DNA of 44,981 nucleotides from Kiritimatiellia bacterium (lineage in GTDB: Bacteria > Verrucomicrobiota > Kiritimatiellia > CAIVKH01): assembly GCA_025054615.1 (NCBI GenBank), contig JANWZO010000004.1:1-44981 (forward strand), in the 5' to 3' direction. The notes below the pieces were generated by a model. The model was not told the DNA's origin. It did not search any database and saw only the letters and a program-made list of their open reading frames with translations. The stretch's first letter is position 1. Each line of letters opens with the position of its first letter. Positions 25,042 through 34,000 of the stretch are shown here, piece after piece. The position numbers and the translations under genes were made by a program.

Positions 25042-28000
25042 GGTGAGAAATTCTTCGTGGGCGCGCTGTAGGTGGGCGCGTTGGTCCAAATGACAACCGA
25101 CGGTTTGCGCCGGACAATGATGATGGCATCGTCCGGTTCAATGATCTGGCTCATCGCGCTGGGCATGGTGTTCGGCGAGCCGCTTGTGGCGAGCCGCCAT
25201 GGCGCGTTCGAATGCACGGCGAGTGTGCTCAGCCAAATGCGCATCCTCGGTTGCGTCAGAGATCCCTGGCTGAGTCCATTCGTCGGCTGATTATTGAGAA
25301 TGCGGATCTCGTCCGCGAAATTCGGATGCACGCCACCCTGGAAGCCACTGAACTGTTTGACGAAATTGGAAACGGGAATCCGTTCAGCCATTTGCTGGCT
25401 CAACACGTGAAACTCCGGCGCGTTGGTGTTTGACACGGCGGGGATGGTGCGCACGAGCGCCTGCGTGGCCAAGCGACCTACCAGCACGAGGTTCGTCGGC
25501 AAAGCATTGGTCGGCAGCTCAATGAGGAAACCCTGGCCGAGCGGAACCCGCTTGTTGTTGGCGTTGCCCGTTCCGCCGAGCTGATAGATCCAACCAGCAC
25601 TGCTGGAGAGCCAAACGATGCAGGTTGGCGCAGAACCTTGATGATTGATTGCGTTGGAGTGCGCGAACCAGGATATCCGGGTCGACGATGCGAAGGTCGT
25701 CCCGGCGGGCAGCGTATTGGTGCCGAAGACATAGGCGACCGTGCTTTCCATTTCATTCGTGGTAGCCGGATCTGGGAAGCTGAACAGCGAGTACCAATTT
25801 TCGCCCGGATTCATCCGCAAAGCCTTGGCCACATAAATCTCTGCGCTTCCAACCCGAGGATTCTGGTTGGTCTTCCAACGATCCTGTCGGGCGACGCGAT
25901 AGAAGCGATACGTGGTTCCGGTCAGCAGCCCGGGCGCCACGCGGTTGGTGCCTCCGAAATCGGACAATCGAGGGCGATTGGTATATTGAAGGAACTGCCA
26001 CTGGCTGGTCAGGGTGTTGCGGAAGCCGTGCGGCGAATCGATAAAAATGACGTCGTAGTCGCGTAACACTGACTCATTGGTAGGACCGGTCCACTTCAAA
26101 TCCAGGCCCAGATTCGCGCGGGTCAAGCCCTGAGTGACGATGAACCGGTCCGTGTTCCCAATCACGCTGGTGGCCAAGCCGATGTTCCCAGCGAGATCAC
26201 GACCCTGAATTTCGATGCGATAATACGTGTCGAATTGCAGATTGGAGAGGACGAGATTGGTAAATGCCCAGTTTCCGAGGGCGTTCGAATAGCCGGCGGA
26301 AGTCCGGGTCAGAGTGATTGTTAGGGCATTTGGCGCTGGCGTTCCATTCGTATCGAGGACCTCGTAATACCGCACTATGTAGGAATCCCATGGGGACAGG
26401 GCGGAGCTATCACTCGAGCGCCATCCCGCTGCCTGAGCTTCATTGGTGCCGCCCGGCCGCCATTCCACCTTGATCTCGGAGCTTTCATCGATGCTTGGAT
26501 CAAAGAGATATCCGGCGGCCGCGTCCGTTGCGCGCAGCTGGGTTGCGCGCGGCGGAGGGCTGGTATCGACGCGCACCACGAGCGGTTTGAGATTGCCGAT
26601 GGCGCGGTCCGCAGGACGGTCATTGTCATCATCCACGGCGAAGACGAAGCCGGTAATGATGCCCTCCTGGTGCAGGATGCTGGCCGTGTGACTTGTCACC
26701 GAGGCCGAAATTCCGCTACCCGCGTTGGTGGTGGAGGGAACGGTCGTGCCCACGGCAGGCATCACAAGTCGGTATTCGTCAACCCCAGAAAAATCATCGA
26801 CAGCGGCGGTCCAGCGAATCGTCAATTGATTCGTGCTTACCCACTCGGGGTTCGGCGTGATGTTGATGTCATCCATGTAGACCTGCACGCCCGTTGCCGC
26901 GCGCACCAGGCGGAGCGTGACCACGCCGTCCACATTTACATTCCAGCTCAGCATTTCGAATTCGGGATTCCGCGCGCCGACGAGGTGAGTTCCCAGATTT
27001 GTCCACGTGGAGCCATCGAGGCGTTCGAGCCAGACCGCGACGTCGTTCGTGGGTTCTTCCGGACCGAAGCGACCCGCAAAGACGGTGAAGGTTCCCGGAT
27101 CTCTGACCGGGGGCAATTGCAGCCAGGTGTTCGTCGCAGCGGCGTTGGTGAGCAATCCGATTCGACGTGTTCCCGAGACTTTCGGGTTTAGCGAACCCCA
27201 AAGAACTTCTCCGCTTGCAATGTACGTGCCGTTGCTGACCGTGTTCGTCCACGAACCACTAAATGAAACCGTGTTGGTCCATCCGGTGGCCGGCTCAAAG
27301 GTTTCAAGGAAATTGGTCTCGTTGCCCGTCGTGCCCTCAGCCACTGCGCTTGCGATCACAGGTCCGCGAGCATCGTCGTCCGCGATTCGAACGAATCCTA
27401 CCTGATGGGAGATCAGCGTCATCCGGTCGTTCGGCCGATCATCATCCGTATCCGGGATCGTGACCCACACCGGCCGGGTCGTCGTCGCCAGTGGATTGAG
27501 ATGGATGTTGGTGGCCATCAACGAGCCGATGTACGAGTAGCCGAACACGCCTCCACCAAAACTCCAGATATTCGTCAGGACCTGATTGGTGGCAGTCTGG
27601 GCCGATGAGAGGCTGGCATTGTAGTTCGACACGTTGCCGACCATCACCGACCCGATGCTGAAACTCATGACCGTATTGGTACTGCCCGTGTTACCGCGGC
27701 TGACCCCGCTATCCACATCCCGGGCACCAAAAGCGAACTGGAGACCGATGGATCCCGATGCCGCCAAATCTCCATCCGATAGAGTCCAAACCGTGTTCGT
27801 ACCGGTTCCACTTCGCCGGTCGAGGCTTCGCATAGTTTCCCCTGCGGCGAATGTCCCGCCATTGGTCAACACGACGAAGGGGCGGGCGGCGGCATTCGGG
27901 AATGTCAAATCCGCCAATACGGGGGTGTTTGTATCATCGTCGATAACGCGCCAGATGCCGAAGAGGGTGTTGCTGCGGTAGGCCGCATCCGACGGGCGAT

Positions 28001-31000
28001 CGTTATCCAAATCGGCCATCGTCGCCCGAATGGGCCGATTGCTTTTTCCATCCGCGTGGAGGTCTCCAATCTGGCTGTACGAGATGGATGTAAATTGCCA
28101 GACACTCGTGGACGCCGCCCCCGTCGTGCTTGCGCTGCTGAGTCCGGCCTGATATGCCGCTGTGTTGTTCGTGGCCAAACCGCCAACCGTCACGGCCATG
28201 TTCGTCCCATCGAAGGCCGTCCCGCGCGCCAAGCCGCTGTAGGTGTCGTACGCGTTGAAACTGAATCGAATCGGGTTTGTTGATCCGACCGTCGCCAGTG
28301 CGCCATCTGTTACTTCGTAATAGGTGATGTACCCCGCATTGAATTGGAAATTATCAAACCGATTGTTGCCGAGTCCGGATACAGCATTCGTTCCGAATGT
28401 GATGCGGAATGAAATCTGCGGCGCGCCATTTAGATTGGTATACGAGGACAGATCAAACGTGTGAGTGCCCCATGTGTCGAGGGCCGGTGCCCAATTAGCA
28501 TTGACGACGACGAAGGGGCCCGACCCAACAGCAACCTCAATCCGATTGGAGTCGTATCCGGTGCTGGAGCGCCGCGCCGCGAAACTCACCACGAGGTCCT
28601 TCCGGCCCGACATGTCGAGATCGAAACGGAGGGACCGCCCGATATTCCCCGATCCCTGAACGGTAAGGTCATCGCCCGCAGGATCATTCTCGTAGGAATT
28701 GAGGGACGTGCCTGTATTAGAATTGGTCGAGATCAACGTGTCGACCAATGTGCCCGAGCCGTGGCTGACGGCCATACGCGAGCCGGCATTATTGAAATTC
28801 CACGCCGCAACGAGCTCCGTGCGGTTCGTCGAAGCGAGTGACTGTGTTCCAATCATCAGCGCGACACCGCCAGGTCCAACGATGGGCGGATCCGGATCGT
28901 CATCATAGACGAGGACGGGAAGCCGGTTGGTCCGATACTGGGTATCGTTCGATCGATCATTGTCCATGTCAGCAACCGCCGTGAGCGCTGTAACCGTGCC
29001 CAGGGTGATGTTGGAATATGTCCCAGCTGGCGCACTCACTCGGTTGGTCACCGGGGTCTTGGTGCCATCCGCAAAATTGACGGGGAAAATGTTCGAAACG
29101 ATTACAGACCCGTTTGTGTTCAGAAGCATGAAATACGGCGCGTGGCCGAAGGGCTTATTCGTCGCGATGAGGCCGGCGTCCAGATCGCGGACCACGTTTG
29201 TCACGCGGTAACCGCCGGCCAGCACCTGGGCGTCCGACAGCTCGGGCGAATTCCAGTCGAAATCGCCCGGTCCAATGACGTTGAACGAATAATTCGTGAT
29301 GTCCAGATATCCGCTAGGGAAAGACTGCCAGTTGTTCGAATTGCTAATCTGGCTCAGAAGATACGATGCGGTGCCTGTGGTCGGCCCGATGTAGCGCGCG
29401 TTGACAGGATTCGGGGCGATCGGCACGCTCACCGCATTGACCCCATTCGTCAGCCCGCGATAAAGCATGGAATTCTGATTATTCGTGCCGCCGCCCGGAT
29501 AGGCGAGGTTGGTGAACCAACCGGGTCCGAGATTCAGCGCATATAGGAACGTGATATTATCCGGATCGGTGGTGGGACTGGCCGTGCCATTATACTGGTA
29601 AACCACAATCTGGTCCCCGGCGTTATTGATGTTCGTAATCGTAAGTTCCACAACCGTACCCACGTCCATGTTTCCGGATGCAACCCAGGTATTGGTGTGG
29701 AATTCATTGAGGTTATACCAGTTGTTCGAATTGGCATCCCAGCCGCAGTCGGTGAAGAGCAAACGGGTTCCCGCCGGGAAAGGTGCAAGTACAACGAAGG
29801 AGAATCTCTCCTGAGTGTGTGCGCCATTCAACCCGATGAGCGCAACCGCGCCCGGCAACAGATTCGAAGAACCGGAGCCCCCCACGCCATCAAGGGTGAA
29901 TTCGAAAAGTTCCGGTGGATTGGGGTCGTCGTCTTTCACAAAAAATTGCAAAGCGGTATTCACCGTCAACGCGCGCCAGAGCGGAATCGGGTCCGCGCCG
30001 TTGGGCGCGTTCGTCACGCCACCACCCATATTGTTGTTCTCGGCGCTCAGCGTGATGTAGAACGTGTCGTCGAACGATGAATTCGTAATCGAAAATGCCT
30101 GCCGCTGATATGTCGTCACGACCGTGGCGCCGTTCACACCGATCCAGTTCGTAAACGGCGCGTCAAACCCGAAACTCTGAAATTGCGACCCGGTACCGGC
30201 GAGGACCACCGGGTCGAAATTCGGATTCACGCGCCCGGCGCGCGAGCCGATGTTGAGAGAGCCGTTGGCGTTGGTCAGGAAGACGCCGAACTGATTGCTC
30301 CACAAAACGGCAATGTCCAGAGGATCAGATGTATTCGCCAAATCGGCATCCGTAACTGTGATGTCGTTCGATGCGCCCTGTGGATTGAGTGATATATTAT
30401 AATTAGTACCGACGTAGAGTAACCGCGGCACCGGTCCATTTGCCATCGCCTGAAATTGGGCTTCTCCATCTCGACGGGTAACCTGATACCAGTTGGTGCC
30501 CACTCGAATTTCGTCGTAGTACACATGCCCGATTTGCACGCTCGACGCGGCACCGATCGCCAAACGAACGCCTGTCAAGCTTGTGATATGCCCAAAGCTC
30601 TGCGTGGTTGTGACTTGCCAGTACCCCTTCGGTTCCTCGGCAATGGAATCACTGCCGAGTTTGTACGATGTCGCGCTTAGCTCGCGGGTCGCGAAATCGT
30701 ATTTCGCCACGATCACATAATCGTTGCCGACCCCGTGCAGAAGGTTGTTTGACGACACCGCATTCGCGGAGCTCTCGGCAATCCCCAGGGCTTGATTCGC
30801 GGCGGCCACCTTGCCGATAAACGCTTTTTCCGTCGAACCCTGCATGAGCCGGATGCCCGCAAACTTGTCGGTGCCGTTGTATTGGTAGTTTTGGATCCAG
30901 GCGAAGTAGACGGTTCCGTTCGTGAACGGCTGCGCAAACGCCCTCGTCGCCAAGACCGTACGACCATTGACATCGCCGTATAGGACCACTTTGTTCCCCG

Positions 31001-34000
31001 TGGGAGGCGGGTAGGAGGAATTGGTCACGTGGAAGGAGCCAGACGAGTAGTCCGCATAAGGATCGCCGCCCAGAATCCAGAAGTTCGACCATCCGGAACC
31101 GCCCCCACCTCCGTTCAGGGTGCCGGAGCTGGATGCGAATCCGTCGTAGATCACGGGCCCCACGCCCGGCGGCGAGATCCCGAGGAGGTCTTCCCAGGTC
31201 GTCGCAACTCGAAGTTCATCAAAGTAGGTCGTACCCGGCGTCCCGGATCCCGTTGTGCCTGCGACGAGCCGCACAGCATTGATCTGGCCAACGAGATTGC
31301 TTGCCTTGGTGACGCTAATGTCCCACGTCGCGGGCTCGTTGGTCGGTACGGAGTCGGTGCCAATCTTGAACGCGCTGGCGACAGCCTGGCCGGCTGCCCA
31401 ATCATACCGGAGAATGACAAGATAATCCTGCCCGAATCCGTTGTTCATGACTCGCGTAGACGAGGTGCCGTCGATGCCTAGCCTCAAATCTGCGGTGGAC
31501 ACCTCTCCGGCAAACAGTCGTTCTGTCGTATTTGAAAACAGTTGTACGCCGACATATTTGCCAGAACCCGCGTATTCGAAATTCACGATATATCCCACGT
31601 AAATTCGCCCGTCTGAAATCGGCGTGGCAAGGCGGCGGCTGATTCCCAAGGTTTCACCATCCAGCGGGCTGACAGCGATCTTGTTGGCGCGCGGAGTCGG
31701 GTAGTCCGCAATCGCGGAGAAACTCAGATTCGAAACGGAGAATCGATTCGTGTCGCCGACCCAGATGTTCGTGCCCCACCCCGATCCTCCGCCTAAGTTG
31801 AACGCTTGTACACCTGAGGTGTAGGCAAACACTTCGACGATCTCGCTGACCCCATAAATCCCGACAGTTGCCGAGGCCGAAACAACTGAGGAGTAATGGT
31901 TGCTGAAAATCGAGTGAAACGCGTAGTGATTCGTGCTGCCCGGTCGCACCACGTGCTGGAGGTTCGAGCCCGCACCCTTATAAATAACCCGCGTGTGGCC
32001 GGAAATCACATCTCCGACGTTGTATAACGTCCCATTGATCGGCGCGGCGGGCGCGTTTGTTTCGCGGTGCAAAATCAGCACATCAAACGCCGGAGATTTT
32101 GTCCATCCGAGGCGGACGAATTCGTTCCCGTCATTCGTAACGCCCGCCGAAAGGACGGATGTAATCGCGTTCACCGTGAAAACCACATCAAACAGCTGCG
32201 GACTATTGGAGGCGGTATTGGGACCGACCCCGGTGTTGAACACAACGACCCGCCCCGTGTGAACGCCTGCCGCGAGATTCGTCGCCCACAGCGTCAACGA
32301 ATGGGACTGTGAGTTACTCTCCGCTATGGAGACACCGGCGGTCGGGCTGACCACCAGCCATGCCGGCGCGTTGTTTGTAATCTGGTACGACAGCAACCGC
32401 TGACCGACATTGGTGACTGCAAACGACAACGTAACCGCGCCGCCGATAGTGCTTGTAGCTGCCAAGTTGCCTCCAATTCCGATGCCCGGCGGATTGTAGG
32501 CAAGGGTCGTTACCGATTGAGTATCGGAATTCGGACTCACACAGGTTCCTCCACCAACGGCCCGGACTCTGTAATAATATGTGACGCCATCGGTGAGCCC
32601 CGTCACAAGTGCACTCGTGCCTGTGACGACGCGATTGGAATATCCTGGAACAAAAGCAGATAGGATCGAATCACCAGTTAGCATTACATCATCGATTCGA
32701 AATTCCACTGAGGAAGAGGATTGAAACCGGATCCGCATATTCGTTCCGGCCATGGAAGCGGGAACATCATTCGTGCGATAGTACCAAGTTGCAGTACCGG
32801 TTCCCGTCGGCAACGATATCGTTCCGCAGGAGACCCAGTCCGTCCCATTCGTACTCGCTTCAAGCGCCAAGGAACTTCCATCTTCTGCATTCGTCGACTT
32901 TCGTACGCCGAATCGAATCCGCATATTCGAAAGCCCCGATGAGTCGATCCCAGCGATGATGAAATTTTCGCTAGGTGCATTAAGCATGACATTAAATCCG
33001 CCTGACGCAGTTGGATAGCCGGAGGAGGGAAACGTATTCCGCATATCGCCGCTTCCGCTCATGGTCAGAGCCACGTTATCGAATCGGTTGTTGCTCTCGT
33101 GAGTGGCGATGCTGTCTCCATTTGCCCCCGAAGTCCCCATCGATTCGTAAAAATTCGTGACCGAAACAGATGCGGAAAACGTCGAAGAGGTTGCCACATC
33201 GAGTCGATAGGAAGTAGCTCCCGCCAGGGCAAGCCAGTTTGCCGTGAAATTCGTGTAACCGATGCCGCTTGCGGCTGTCACAGTTGGCCCCGCCGTGTAA
33301 CACGGCGTGGTGAGGGAGAACTCGGAACCGTAGCCTGTGCCCGCGCTGTTTTGCGCAAAGGCACGATAATAATAGGTGACGCCCGGCACCAAATTCGTCA
33401 TGATCGCAGTGAATACTCCGGTCCCTGCACCATTGGTGGTTTGAGCTCCAGGTACAGTCGGCCCGGGCGAGGTGCTCCATACGACACCGCGATTGGTCAC
33501 GCTTGCGCCGCCGTCGGAGGTCACGTTCCCGCCGCTCGTTGCCCATGTCAAATTTGTGTCTGAAGCCTCCGTCGTTGTGACTATCGGCGGGGATGCGCCG
33601 GGCGGAGAATACACGAGCTGAAGATTGGTCCCCGACTGGGCCACGCTGAAGGATCCGCCAAAAGATGGCGTGAATCCAGCCGTATTGACAGCAAAGCGGG
33701 ACGGATCGAAACCAGAAATGCTGGATCCATTCATGATGGTCCAAGCATAGGACCCGGCGCTGTTGAAGCCGGCGGGATTCCCGTTCAAGTAAATCGTGAA
33801 GGTTCCCGACGGGGGAACAGTCAGCACACCGGAACCCGTTACCACGTCCCAATGAGTTCCTGGCGAGCCGGACACATTTGAAATGTCGAACGTATAACCC
33901 CCTCCGCTTTGAAGCGTGATCGATCCCGCGGTCAGGACACCCGTGCTGCCCGCCGAGTTACCTGGGCTGACGAGTCCGCCGATCGTCAAATTTCCAACCG

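Noticed and set aside
29815-30060. Small plus-strand frames opposite the giant gene
   Set aside because: Short frames without binding sites opposite one continuous 11-kb reading frame; antisense shadows.
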